Shown here: in pieces, positions 1 through 7,494 of the stretch
Layout: the number at the start of each line of letters is the position of its first letter
How positions within the stretch are numbered: position 1 is the first letter of the stretch
Source: CAZADS01 sp964483985
Lineage (GTDB): Bacteria > Pseudomonadota > Alphaproteobacteria > Thalassobaculales > Thalassobaculaceae
Length of the DNA: 11,484 nucleotides
Reading direction: 5' to 3'
Assembly (NCBI GenBank): GCA_964483985.1
Contig: CAZADS010000058.1
Location: 1 to 11,484 of the forward strand
Notes under the pieces: model-generated
Databases searched by the model: none
Seen by the model: only the letters and a program-made list of their open reading frames with translations
Told to the model about the DNA's origin: nothing
Translations under genes and position numbers: made by a program

Positions 1-832
1 AAGAAGCGATCTCGGCACCTCGATGTGGATGCCGTGGAGCTATTATCGTTAGGAAGTTAGAGATAGTATTTGCAAGTGTTTGATGTGTATCGATAACTGG
101 AGCCTCTTATACTTCGTGAGTGCTAGCAGCTAACCAGACGATACGATCGCCAATGTCTTTCTTTAAAATATTAGCCGCGGACTCATCCAGAGGCAGTGGA
201 GATGCTGCCCTTTTCAAATTACCGCCAACCGCTACATGCGGAGCACCCAACAGGGAGAATCTGTTAGCTTGATTTTCATTGGTAGCCATTACAAGATCAA
301 AAGCAGAGAATAAGGGTTCAGCCATCGTGCCCATTAATCTCCATCGATGAAAGGAATTATCAGACATTCGAGCGTTGATTCTAATGAGAGGAATTCCTCT
401 GGCGTGTGCCTGAAGAATCTGTGCCGGCCAAAACTCTGATTCCATTATTATGGCTAAATCGGGCATCCAGTAGTTAAGGAATGTCCGTACCCATGCTGGC
501 CGGTCTACGGGAACAAACTGGTGAAGTGCTCTTTGGGGCAATCGAGTTGACATTAAACCAGCAGACGACACTGTGCCCGTTGTGACTAATAACGTCCGAT
601 TTGGAGCCATTTCTAATAGTCGTTCTATCAAAGTAAGAGCCGCCATGCTTTCGCCTACACTGGAAGCGTGAAGCCAAACTAGTTCTCCAGGTGGACGAGG
701 CACACTTGCTTCGCCGCGTCTTTCGGGTAATCGGGTTGGATCTTCTTTTCCTCGGCGGGCCCGTTCACTTAGAACAAATTCTATCGCTGGAGTACCAATG
801 GTCATTAGGGTTTTATAAATAGGTAAAATCAT
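1..832 (-). pseudogene. waaA: Kdo transferase WaaA (KdtA), interrupted by an in-frame stop, 3' end off window
   Basis: WaaA moves Kdo from CMP-Kdo onto lipid A precursor at the inner face of the inner membrane. The start is ATG at 832, overlapping the acyltransferase stop (ATGA). The readable part (832 to 107, 241 residues) is the N-terminal GT30 domain. It has HASSVGES at 55-62 with the conserved acidic E61, MESEFWP at 130-136, RINARMSDNSF at 151-161 and GNLKRA at 204-209. It ends AASTHEV then TAA (107-109), where the family has STHEGEE. The same frame stays open from 106 to 1 and still reads as WaaA (EAPVIDTHQTLAN, then TIIAPRHPHRGAEIA), so the gene is interrupted rather than naturally short. 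Full-length family members have about 420 residues, and the CMP-Kdo-binding C-terminal half lies beyond the stop. The family call is secure. Whether the stop is biological or a base-call error cannot be told here. Confidence 0.88.
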
Positions 833-1551
833 CGATGATCAATATCCGGACGCAGAATTTTGTGTTCCGTAGGTTCGATAGGATTATGGCAGAATTTTAA
901 ATCTGAATTAAGACTTACTAGGTTTAGTTTTTCTTCTATTAGCAATCGATAGTTTTCTTGCTCCTTTCGCGTTAGCTTTTTAGGAACTAGAATAGGTTCT
1001 CCAAAGAAAAAGACCCCGCGGGAAAAAGGTCGAGCCAAGATCATTTGGTCCCATGTTTTCAATGTTCTTCTCTGTTCAACATTCCAGGCTACAGGTATTA
1101 CAACCGCTTGGCTAAGGCGGGCAGTAGTTACTGTCCCTCGGCTAAGCCGCATTCTCGGCCCTCTTGGCCCATCCGGTGTTATCCCGATGGATCGGCCATC
1201 TCGGATAGCGTGAATTAACTTCCGCAATCCTCTAGCTCCATCTCGGTTAGTTGACCCAGTTACTGTTTGATATCCGAGTTTTTCAATAGCTCGGCCTATC
1301 AATAGACCGTCACGGTGTGCCGAACGAAGTAGTGTTATAGGGCGTGAAGCACTCCATCCTGCTGGCATCATTAAAATCCGGTTATGCCAAAAAATCAAAA
1401 TTATTGGCCTCCCAGACTCCAGAGTTTTAGAAGTTTCGATGGGTATCATCACCTCCCATCGAATAGTCTTCGCTATCCACCTTATTAGACACGCTATCAG
1501 CCAGCTTGCCAAAGCCTGTCCTTTCTCGCTTCGCCGAAGGCGTCTCCACAT
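829..1551 (-). CDS. DUF374 lysophospholipid acyltransferase-family protein
   Basis: This is a 240-residue member of the LPLAT superfamily, DUF374 branch, probably a membrane-associated acyltransferase acting on a lipid A or phospholipid precursor; the exact substrate is unknown. A hydrophobic stretch lies near residues 14-27. Family blocks are FWHNR at 54-58, SAHRDG at 77-82 followed by the GRAIEKLGYQTVTGSTNRDGA region (about 86-106), and ITPDGPRGPR at 124-133. The histidine of FWHNR is the expected catalytic residue by analogy with the HX4D motif of the superfamily. The length is normal for the branch, and the C-terminal 25 residues or so are not family-like. The gene begins 9 nt after the exporter gene and its TGA overlaps the waaA ATG by 4 nt, so it is almost certainly co-transcribed and translationally coupled with waaA. 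DUF374 next to waaA is a recurrent alphaproteobacterial arrangement. A GGGAG lies about 13 nt before the ATG, so the ribosome binding site is weak. Confidence 0.87.
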   Translation of the reverse strand: MWRRLRRSEKGQALASWLIACLIRWIAKTIRWEVMIPIETSKTLESGRPIILIFWHNRILMMPAGWSASRPITLLRSAHRDGLLIGRAIEKLGYQTVTGSTNRDGARGLRKLIHAIRDGRSIGITPDGPRGPRMRLSRGTVTTARLSQAVVIPVAWNVEQRRTLKTWDQMILARPFSRGVFFFGEPILVPKKLTRKEQENYRLLIEEKLNLVSLNSDLKFCHNPIEPTEHKILRPDIDHR

Positions 1552-1560
1552 GGCTAGAAA

Positions 1561-3360
1561 TCAACTCCCATACTGTACTACTTTCGGGGGGGAATCCGCT
1601 TCCTTTTCTTTTGAAAACTGCATTTCGTAAAATTTTGCGTATTTGCCTCGCCGCGCTACAAGTTCTAAATGCTGGCCTGATTCTATTATACGGCCAGCTT
1701 CAATGACATGTATTGTATCCGCAGATTGGATGGTTGAGAGCCTGTGTGCTATTACGATTGTCGTCCTTCCTCGCATTAATTTAGTAAGTGCAGTTTGAAC
1801 CGCTCGCTCCGATTCTGAATCCAATGACGAAGTAGCCTCGTCCAATAGTAAAATAGGAGGGTTTTTTAGCATAGCCCTAGCTATAGCTATCCTCTGTCTT
1901 TGACCACCCGATAATTTTACGCCATGTTCGCCAACTATAGTCGCGTATTTCATTGGCATTTCCATAATAAATTGATCGGCTGCCGCTCGTTCAGCTGCTT
2001 TTTTTATATCGGCAGCAGTGGCATCGGGTTTACCGTAGGCAATATTGGCTTCTATGGTGTCATTGAATAACGTAGTGTCTTGGCTAACTAGGGCAATTTT
2101 TGAGCGCAAAGACGAAATAGCGATATTACGAATATCAATTCCATCGAGCATGATTCTACCCGATAACGGGTCAAAAAACCGAAGTATCAAATTTAGGATC
2201 GTTGATTTCCCTGCTCCGGAATGTCCAACAAGAGCAACGGTTTGGCCAGGGGCTATTGACATTGAAATGTCATCTAGTAATGGCTTTTCTAGGTTGTAAG
2301 CGAAGTGCAAATTTTCAAAGATTATATGGCCTGGGGTAGATTCCAAATTTATAGGTTTTGGATGATCAAGAATAATGGGCTGAACATCCAGCACTTCGAA
2401 GACTCGCTCTGCCGCTGCTAATCCCTCTTGCAATTGTGCATTTAGGTTAACTAACTTTTTCACTGGATCGTAGGCTAAAAGTAAGGCAGTAACAAAAGAA
2501 AAGAAAGTGCCAGTAGTTCGTGTTCCTTCGATAACTTGCCAACCGCCATAACAAATAACTACTACTATTGCTGTTCCACCCAAAGTTTCCATAATTGGAT
2601 AAGCGGCTGCTTTCGTCCGAGCTGATCGAAAAACTAAACCAAAAATTTTTTCTATTATTAAAATAGATCGTCCGCGTTCATAATTTTCCATGCCATAGGC
2701 TTTGACGTGCCGAATTCCTTGAAATACTTCATTTAATAAAGTGGTAAATTGGCCAATCTCATGTTGAGTGTTGGCCGATACTTTCCGGATGCGTTTTCCA
2801 ATTTTTATCAAAGGCAGAATCGCTGAAGGGAAAGCAAAAAATGCCGCTATGGCCAACATCCAGTCCTGATAGAACATAATGCAAACTAAAAAGATAATAG
2901 TTAAGCTATCACGACCAATCGCTGTGATCACATTAGCCACCGTACCCCGCATCTTTTCGACATCATTAATGAAACGAGCAATGAGATTACCACTAGATTG
3001 GTCGTGGAAATATGCTAGGTCTGCTCTTAATAAATGATCGAACATCCTTTTTTGTAGATCGGCAAGAATCCTCTGACCCACAAAGTTCATAATCACGCTT
3101 TGTCCATAGGTTGCTAACCCTTTGAGAACGAATATACCCATGACGATGAAGGCTGTTAAATAAAGGCTCGTTCGACTGCGGGAAGTGAAAACATCATCTA
3201 GGATAGTTTCCATCATAAATGCCAATGCTGCTGTAGTCGCTGCGACGACGACCATTAATGCAACAGCTGTCACTAGTACACCGATATGCGGGCGTACGTG
3301 TTCGGCAATCAGGCGACGAACAAGAAGGCGGGTGCGAGACCGTTTCAAATGGGTGCTCAC
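1561..3360 (-). CDS. MsbA-like ABC transporter, fused permease and ATPase
   Basis: This 599-residue half-transporter has a type I exporter membrane domain (about residues 20-310, with several hydrophobic helices including 24-50, 65-85, 150-185 and 260-295) followed by an ATPase domain (about 345-585). The ATPase motifs are complete: Walker A GHSGAGKS at 379-386, Q-loop Q427, signature LSGGQ at 483-487, Walker B ILLLDE at 503-508 and H-loop H539. It would work as a homodimer that flips a lipid across the inner membrane. The location just ahead of an acyltransferase and waaA makes lipid A core or a related lipid the likely cargo (inference). The start is GTG at 3360, chosen because a strong GAGAGG sits 8 nt upstream (about 3369-3374). 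It is the first gene of the three-gene envelope operon. The gene looks intact, with family-typical length. Specificity cannot be proved from sequence, so no symbol is given. Confidence 0.92.
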   Translation of the reverse strand: MSTHLKRSRTRLLVRRLIAEHVRPHIGVLVTAVALMVVVAATTAALAFMMETILDDVFTSRSRTSLYLTAFIVMGIFVLKGLATYGQSVIMNFVGQRILADLQKRMFDHLLRADLAYFHDQSSGNLIARFINDVEKMRGTVANVITAIGRDSLTIIFLVCIMFYQDWMLAIAAFFAFPSAILPLIKIGKRIRKVSANTQHEIGQFTTLLNEVFQGIRHVKAYGMENYERGRSILIIEKIFGLVFRSARTKAAAYPIMETLGGTAIVVVICYGGWQVIEGTRTTGTFFSFVTALLLAYDPVKKLVNLNAQLQEGLAAAERVFEVLDVQPIILDHPKPINLESTPGHIIFENLHFAYNLEKPLLDDISMSIAPGQTVALVGHSGAGKSTILNLILRFFDPLSGRIMLDGIDIRNIAISSLRSKIALVSQDTTLFNDTIEANIAYGKPDATAADIKKAAERAAADQFIMEMPMKYATIVGEHGVKLSGGQRQRIAIARAMLKNPPILLLDEATSSLDSESERAVQTALTKLMRGRTTIVIAHRLSTIQSADTIHVIEAGRIIESGQHLELVARRGKYAKFYEMQFSKEKEADSPPKVVQYGS

Positions 3361-3404
3361 AAAGTGTGCCTCTCAAATAATCCAGATTTCATACCAATAT
3401 ACAC

Positions 3405-3445
3405 TGTATCATTTACATTATAACACGAAGGTAATTTTCAAACCA
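3405..3445 (-). promoter_or_regulatory. Candidate extended -10 promoter for the exporter-acyltransferase-waaA operon
   Basis: On the minus strand a perfect TATAAT (3417-3422) is preceded by TGT (3423-3425), giving an extended -10. A 17-bp spacer leads back to TGGTTT (3440-3445), a poor -35. The -10 lies about 57 nt ahead of the GTG start at 3360, in the only sizeable gap of the left block. The extended -10 could compensate for the weak -35. The call rests on pattern alone. Confidence 0.45.
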
Positions 3446-3477
3446 CGTTAGGAGATAAATGATGTTTTTTGAAATGA

Positions 3478-4836
3478 TTAGTCGCCGGGACCAGCGACTG
3501 TCATTCCATTTACGCGAACTGTTGGTGCATCGATACCATGTTTGAATTCAAGATCATTGGCAGGTATCATTTGCGAGAACATCTCTGATAGATTACCCGC
3601 TACTGTAACATCGCTTACAGGATAGCTTATTTCCCCGTTTTCAATCCAAAACCCCCCGGCTCCACGGCTATAATCTCCAGTTACCAAGTTGACGCTCATA
3701 CCCATCAGTTCCGTTACGAGTAGTCCCGAGGTGATGTCCGAGATAAGCTCTTCTGAAGTGACATTGCCCGCCAAAAGGTATAAGTTACTGGCACTAGGAC
3801 TGGGTGAACTGCCCGCAGATCGGCCAGCGTGTCCGGTAGTGCGGATGCCGAGCTGTCTGCTGGTTGCAAGATCCAAAAGCCAGGACTTAATATACCCATC
3901 CTCCACTATCGTGATTGGTCGAGTTGTAATTCCTTCGGCGTCAAATGGCTTGGAACGTAAGCCTCGGGATCGATGTGGGTCATCCATGATCTTAACTTCG
4001 GAAGAAAAGATTAATTTATCCATGCAGTCCTTAAGAAAACTAGTGCCACGAGCTATGGCGTTACCATTTAAGGACGCGGCTAAGTGATTTATTAGGCTGT
4101 TACTTACACGGGAATCGAATACCACTGGTACTGAAGCACTTGATGGGCGTCTAGGGTTTAGGCGACTGACTGCTCGGAGGCCTGCGGTTTTGCCAATACT
4201 TTCTGCATCCCTTAAATCGGTTCCATATATCGCAGAAGAATAGTCGTAGTCGCGTTCCATTTTTTGTCCCTGCCCAGCTAATACTACGGCGCTCAAACTG
4301 TGGCCGGAACGTTCATACGAACCCTGAAATCCGTTGCTGCATGCCAATGTTATACAGTTTTTTGACCAGCTGGCTTCTCCTCCCTCGGAGTTTGTAACTC
4401 CTGATACTGCTAGAGCAGCTTCCTCAGCTGCTGCGGCACGGTCTCCCAGAATTTCCGTACTAGGCTCTATCGGATCAAAAAGGTCGATTGTTGGAAAATC
4501 TTTAGCTATATCGGATGGATCTGCCACGCCGGCAAAAGGATCTTTGGGGGCAACCTTTGCCATGCTTATGACGCGATCGACAAGTTCCTTTAAAGTGGCT
4601 GGGTTAATATCTGTAGTGGAAACGATTGATTGTTGTTGATCTATAAAAACCCGCAAACCTAGGTCGTGGTCCTCAGACCTTTGTATAGATTCCCGTTGCC
4701 CCATTCGTTGAGTTACGGAAAGGGATTGTCCCTCAATGAAAACAGCGTCTGCTGCTTGGGCCCCATTTTTTTGGGCCAGTTGAATTAGATCAAATAGCAG
4801 GTTTTCTCGTGTACTTTTATTCATCTTAGTATCCAT
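3478..4836 (-). CDS. pmbA: TldE/PmbA family protein (TldD/E protease subunit)
   Basis: PmbA (TldE) is the partner of the metalloprotease TldD, and the pair is known for cytosolic peptide maturation and CcdA degradation. The sequence aligns with E. coli PmbA almost end to end. From the ATG at 4836 (452 residues) it has TNSEGGEAS at 148-156, MERDYDYSSA at 193-202, SKPFDAEG at 295-302, the hallmark TGDYSRGAGGFWIENG at 386-401 and PVSDVTVAGN at 406-415. No HExxxH zinc motif is seen, as expected for the TldE rather than the TldD side. The start is uncertain. A GTG at 4881 would overlap ubiD by 20 nt, ATG at 4836 is preferred by codon type, and ATG at 4824 is possible. None has a clear Shine-Dalgarno sequence, which suggests coupling to ubiD translation. 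No tldD is in this window. The gene looks intact. Confidence 0.9.
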   Translation of the reverse strand: MDTKMNKSTRENLLFDLIQLAQKNGAQAADAVFIEGQSLSVTQRMGQRESIQRSEDHDLGLRVFIDQQQSIVSTTDINPATLKELVDRVISMAKVAPKDPFAGVADPSDIAKDFPTIDLFDPIEPSTEILGDRAAAAEEAALAVSGVTNSEGGEASWSKNCITLACSNGFQGSYERSGHSLSAVVLAGQGQKMERDYDYSSAIYGTDLRDAESIGKTAGLRAVSRLNPRRPSSASVPVVFDSRVSNSLINHLAASLNGNAIARGTSFLKDCMDKLIFSSEVKIMDDPHRSRGLRSKPFDAEGITTRPITIVEDGYIKSWLLDLATSRQLGIRTTGHAGRSAGSSPSPSASNLYLLAGNVTSEELISDITSGLLVTELMGMSVNLVTGDYSRGAGGFWIENGEISYPVSDVTVAGNLSEMFSQMIPANDLEFKHGIDAPTVRVNGMTVAGPGD

Positions 4837-4861
4837 TGAACTATAATGTTGTATACTACTG

Positions 4862-6370
4862 TTACCAAATCGCTCGGCCACTTGTCGGTAATTTATAGCT
4901 GGCCCATTTTTTGTCGACCAGATCGATCGTTGCTTGGTTCATTCGTATTTTTGTGCCCCATTTTCGAGAAGTTTCGGGAGGCCATTTGTTTGTAGCATCT
5001 AATCCGATCTTACTACCCAAACTAGGTTCAGATGAGGCGAAATCTAAATAATCTATTGGGGTATTCTCGATTAAAGTAATATCTCGGGAAGGATCCATCC
5101 GAGTAGAAATTGCCCAAATTACCTCCTGCCAGTCTCGTGTATTGATGTCGTCATCAACAACAATTAACCATTTGGTATACATAAATTGTCGCAAATAGGA
5201 CCAAATTCCCATCATAATTCGTTTAGCATGCCCTGGATACGCTTTTTTAATTGAAACTACTCCAACGCGGTAAGAGCATCCTTCAGGCGGTAGCCAGAAA
5301 TCAATAAGTTCTGGAAATTGCTGTTGCAGTAAAGGAACAAAGATTTCGTTCAGAGCTTCTCCCAGCACAGAAGGTTCATCGGGGGGACGACCGGTAAAAG
5401 TTGTAAGGTAAATAGGATTTTGCCGCATCGTTATAGCGCTTAGTTTGAACACCGGAAAAGCCTCTACAGCATTGTAATATCCAGTATGGTCTCCGTAAGG
5501 CCCTTCGTTTTCGTATTCCTCTAGAGAAACATGACCTTCGAGTACTATTTCAGCATGCGCGGGTACCTTAATTGGAATTGTTTTACAATCTACTAAATTC
5601 AGGCGACGTCCGCGCAGAAGGCCCGCAAATTGATATTCGCTTAGGGTATCCGGTATGGGAGTAACGGCAGCAAGGATCGTCGCTGGATCAGCACCTATCA
5701 CAGCTGCCGCCGGTAATGGTTCATATTTTCTTTCTCTTTTCCATCGTGCGTGATGCTGTGCTCCCCCTCTATGTTTGAGCCAGCGCATAAGTGTCGAACC
5801 TTTTCCCGTCACTTGCATTCGATAGATGCCAAGATTAAAGGCATCTTCGCGTTTATTTGAGGGGCCTTGAGTAACAACTAATGGCCAAGTTATAAGTGGA
5901 CTGGGTTCGTTTGGCCAACAAGTCTGAATCGGGAATGTGCTAAGGTCTATGTCGCTGCCCCTAAAAATTTGGTCCTGACATGGTCCATATGGGACGGTGT
6001 TTGGCAGCATGGCCATAGCTGTTTTAAGTAGCGGAAACAACCTAACCGCGTCACGCCATCCTCCAGGAGGTTCTGGTTGACGCAAAAAAGCTAGTGTTTC
6101 ACCAATTTCACGGAGTTGCTCGGGTGCGCGGTTCATGCCCCAGGCTACACGTTCTATTGTGCCGAACAGATTTGCCAGAGCGGGAATGGTAAAGGGAGTT
6201 CCATCTGATTTAATTACGTTTTCAAATAGTACCGCCGGGCCTTTTTCTGCCAGTAGACGGGTTTGTATCTCAGTCATTTCGAGATTTGGTGATACGGGTT
6301 CGGATACACGAACAAGGCGTGATTGGCGTTCCAGGTGAGATATGAAGTCTCTTAAGGATTCGTATGGCAT
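4862..6370 (-). CDS. ubiD: 4-hydroxy-3-polyprenylbenzoate decarboxylase UbiD
   Basis: UbiD removes the carboxyl group from 4-hydroxy-3-polyprenylbenzoate in ubiquinone biosynthesis, using prenylated FMN made by UbiX. The protein resembles E. coli UbiD along its whole length. With the start at 6370 (502 residues, MPYESLRDF matching the family N-terminus) the key residues sit 4 positions after the E. coli ones as I recall them. N179 is in NLGIYR and E245 in DTLSEY (metal and cofactor ligands), and D294 is in EGPYGDHTGYY (proposed acid). Other family blocks are MRWLKHRGGA at 195-204, TGRPPDE at 326-332, DPSRD at 426-430 and ENTPIDYLDFAS near 435. The frame is open upstream to ATGs at 6400 and 6424. 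No candidate has a convincing ribosome binding site, so homology decides the start. The gene is immediately followed by pmbA. No ubiX is visible. The gene looks complete. Confidence 0.95.
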   Translation of the reverse strand: MPYESLRDFISHLERQSRLVRVSEPVSPNLEMTEIQTRLLAEKGPAVLFENVIKSDGTPFTIPALANLFGTIERVAWGMNRAPEQLREIGETLAFLRQPEPPGGWRDAVRLFPLLKTAMAMLPNTVPYGPCQDQIFRGSDIDLSTFPIQTCWPNEPSPLITWPLVVTQGPSNKREDAFNLGIYRMQVTGKGSTLMRWLKHRGGAQHHARWKRERKYEPLPAAAVIGADPATILAAVTPIPDTLSEYQFAGLLRGRRLNLVDCKTIPIKVPAHAEIVLEGHVSLEEYENEGPYGDHTGYYNAVEAFPVFKLSAITMRQNPIYLTTFTGRPPDEPSVLGEALNEIFVPLLQQQFPELIDFWLPPEGCSYRVGVVSIKKAYPGHAKRIMMGIWSYLRQFMYTKWLIVVDDDINTRDWQEVIWAISTRMDPSRDITLIENTPIDYLDFASSEPSLGSKIGLDATNKWPPETSRKWGTKIRMNQATIDLVDKKWASYKLPTSGRAIW

Positions 6371-6469
6371 GTTGGCTTTAGTACCCCAAAATGTAAACAT
6401 TGTGGAAACGTTGATGTAATGCATTGGCGAGAAACTGAAAAGCGTTATAGGTAAAGAAAGGTTTTAGGA

Positions 6470-6919
6470 ATGGATTTTAACTGGAATCCGATGGCGAAAG
6501 ATATAATCTCGGTGAAGGAGTGGCTTGCCGCTTGGCAACCGTGCGTTCAAAAAGCAGAATTTCAACCGGCACGTGACTTGTTTGCACAGAATGTAGTATC
6601 TTTTGGAACACATATCGACGTCGTTGAAGGTTTGGACGCGCTAGAGGAAAATCAGTGGCGTAATGTCTGGCCGACGATTGAAGACTTTGGTTGGGACTTC
6701 GAACAGATTCGTATTGGAGTTTCTTCTGATAGACTCATGAGTTTTTTAATAACAACCTGGACTTCGACTGGGTTTGAAAAAAATAATATTAATTTCGATC
6801 GCCCGGGCCGGACTACGGTAATTTTAGCACGTAAGCGCGTGGATCAACCTTGGTTCGGCATCCATACTCATTTTTCTTTATATCCTGGGACTCCTCAGCG
6901 TTCTTTTGGTAGGCGATAA
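6470..6919 (+). CDS. NTF2/SnoaL-like small protein, function unknown
   Basis: This is a 149-residue soluble protein with the pattern of the NTF2-like (SnoaL/ketosteroid-isomerase-like) fold. It has an N-terminal helix pair (VKEWLAAWQPCVQKAEFQPARDLF, about residues 15-38), a phase reading VVSFGTHIDVVEG at 42-54, then strands with GRTTVILARKR (113-123) and a C-terminal WFGIHTHFSLYPG block (128-140) typical of DUF4440/SnoaL_3-type members. The fold binds small ligands or acts as an isomerase or cyclase, but no substrate can be assigned. Ribosome binding is good: GAAAGG at 6456-6461, 8 nt before the ATG at 6470. It is transcribed away from ubiD with little room for promoters, and its 3' end abuts the remnant of dgoA arriving from the opposite strand. 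It shows no signal peptide or membrane segment. Confidence 0.75.
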   Translation: MDFNWNPMAKDIISVKEWLAAWQPCVQKAEFQPARDLFAQNVVSFGTHIDVVEGLDALEENQWRNVWPTIEDFGWDFEQIRIGVSSDRLMSFLITTWTSTGFEKNNINFDRPGRTTVILARKRVDQPWFGIHTHFSLYPGTPQRSFGRR

Positions 6920-6969
6920 ATTAAAACTAATTATTATTAATATGCATGTGGCTAATCAAATTAATGACG

Positions 6970-7487
6970 GTTCCTCGTTTTTTCCGGTAGTTATTTTTCC
7001 CACTGGGATTAAAATAGTTTTGGGGTCGAAATATATTTTTGTGCCCTTAGGCCCATCGGAAAAATGTGATAACGCGCAGTGTGTTTAGGCCCATCAATCC
7101 CAACTTTGAGGATACTCGAATTCCCCGATAGTTTGGCAAAGCCGAAGTTTGCATTCTCACTAAGTTCATAAGTATTGGTGAGTGAGTCACTATTGGCGTT
7201 TGGCGTAACTATTAGTCTACTGCAGACTCAGTGTGCGGTTTGCTCTGTCTTTAATGTTTGCTCTGTCTTTAATAAAGAGCGGTAATATCTCCATTGAGGA
7301 TCGGTCCCCGAATAACGCTGAAAAAATGATGATGCTGTCCTACGGCTTAGACAAATTAAGGAGTATTTCAATCATTCCAAAATCAACTTCTAGAAATTCT
7401 TCTACCATAAAAGCCATATTATGAGGATGTATAGGTCGCAATATAGTTATTAATGGACATTCGTTTATCCATGAGTTTGGTTTTCAT
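6970..7487 (-). pseudogene. dgoA: Decayed dgoA: 2-dehydro-3-deoxy-6-phosphogalactonate aldolase remnant
   Basis: The gap downstream of dgoK still encodes recognisable pieces of a KDPG/KDPGal aldolase on the minus strand, read across frame changes. Segment A (from 7471) reads ECPLITILRPIHP, then EEFLEVDFGMIEILLNLSKP, a TAG stop at 7340-7342, then DSIIIFSALFGDR to 7301. It matches the family pattern CPLIAILRG, EAGF.IIE.PLNSP.PLDSI, FGDR. Segment B, in another frame, reads LLKTEQTLKTEQ, a TGA, then RLIVTPNANSD (RLIVTPN at 7198-7218), matching GTVL..EQ and LIVTPN. A piece ending HIFPMG follows where the family has the Schiff-base motif LKIFP; the lysine is replaced. Segment C reads GPKGTKIYF then TILIPVGKITTG (7054 to 6983), matching the C-terminal PVGGITP block. 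The last 40 or so codons are missing. An ATG at 7487 lies 8 nt after the dgoK stop, as in a dgoKA operon. The assignment is by eye from motif order; individual frameshift points are approximate. Confidence 0.8.
7238..7273. repeat. Perfect 18-bp tandem duplication
   Basis: GTTTGCTCTGTCTTTAAT occurs twice in direct succession (7238-7255 and 7256-7273). On the minus strand it falls inside the dgoA remnant and duplicates six codons (TLKTEQ) of the segment that should read GTVLKTEQ. It is therefore probably a slippage duplication in the decaying gene rather than a regulatory repeat. Confidence 0.93.
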
Positions 7488-7494
7488 ATTTTTA

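Noticed and set aside
107..109. Programmed recoding (stop read-through) at the waaA TAA
   Set aside because: TAA is not a selenocysteine codon, no stimulatory structure is evident, and the neighbouring residue is also changed from the conserved glycine; a mutation or base-call error is simpler.
6424..6451. TTGGCG and TATAGG with a 16-bp spacer as the promoter of the NTF2-like gene
   Set aside because: The predicted transcript start would fall at the ribosome binding site, leaving almost no leader; the match is also weak.
6906..7088. A 60-codon plus-strand frame starting inside the end of the NTF2-like gene
   Set aside because: It has no family resemblance and runs antisense to the C-terminal part of the dgoA remnant; its openness reflects AT-rich decayed sequence.
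7233..7424. A 63-codon plus-strand frame containing the 18-bp repeat
   Set aside because: It is antisense to recognisable aldolase blocks on the minus strand and has no ribosome binding site.
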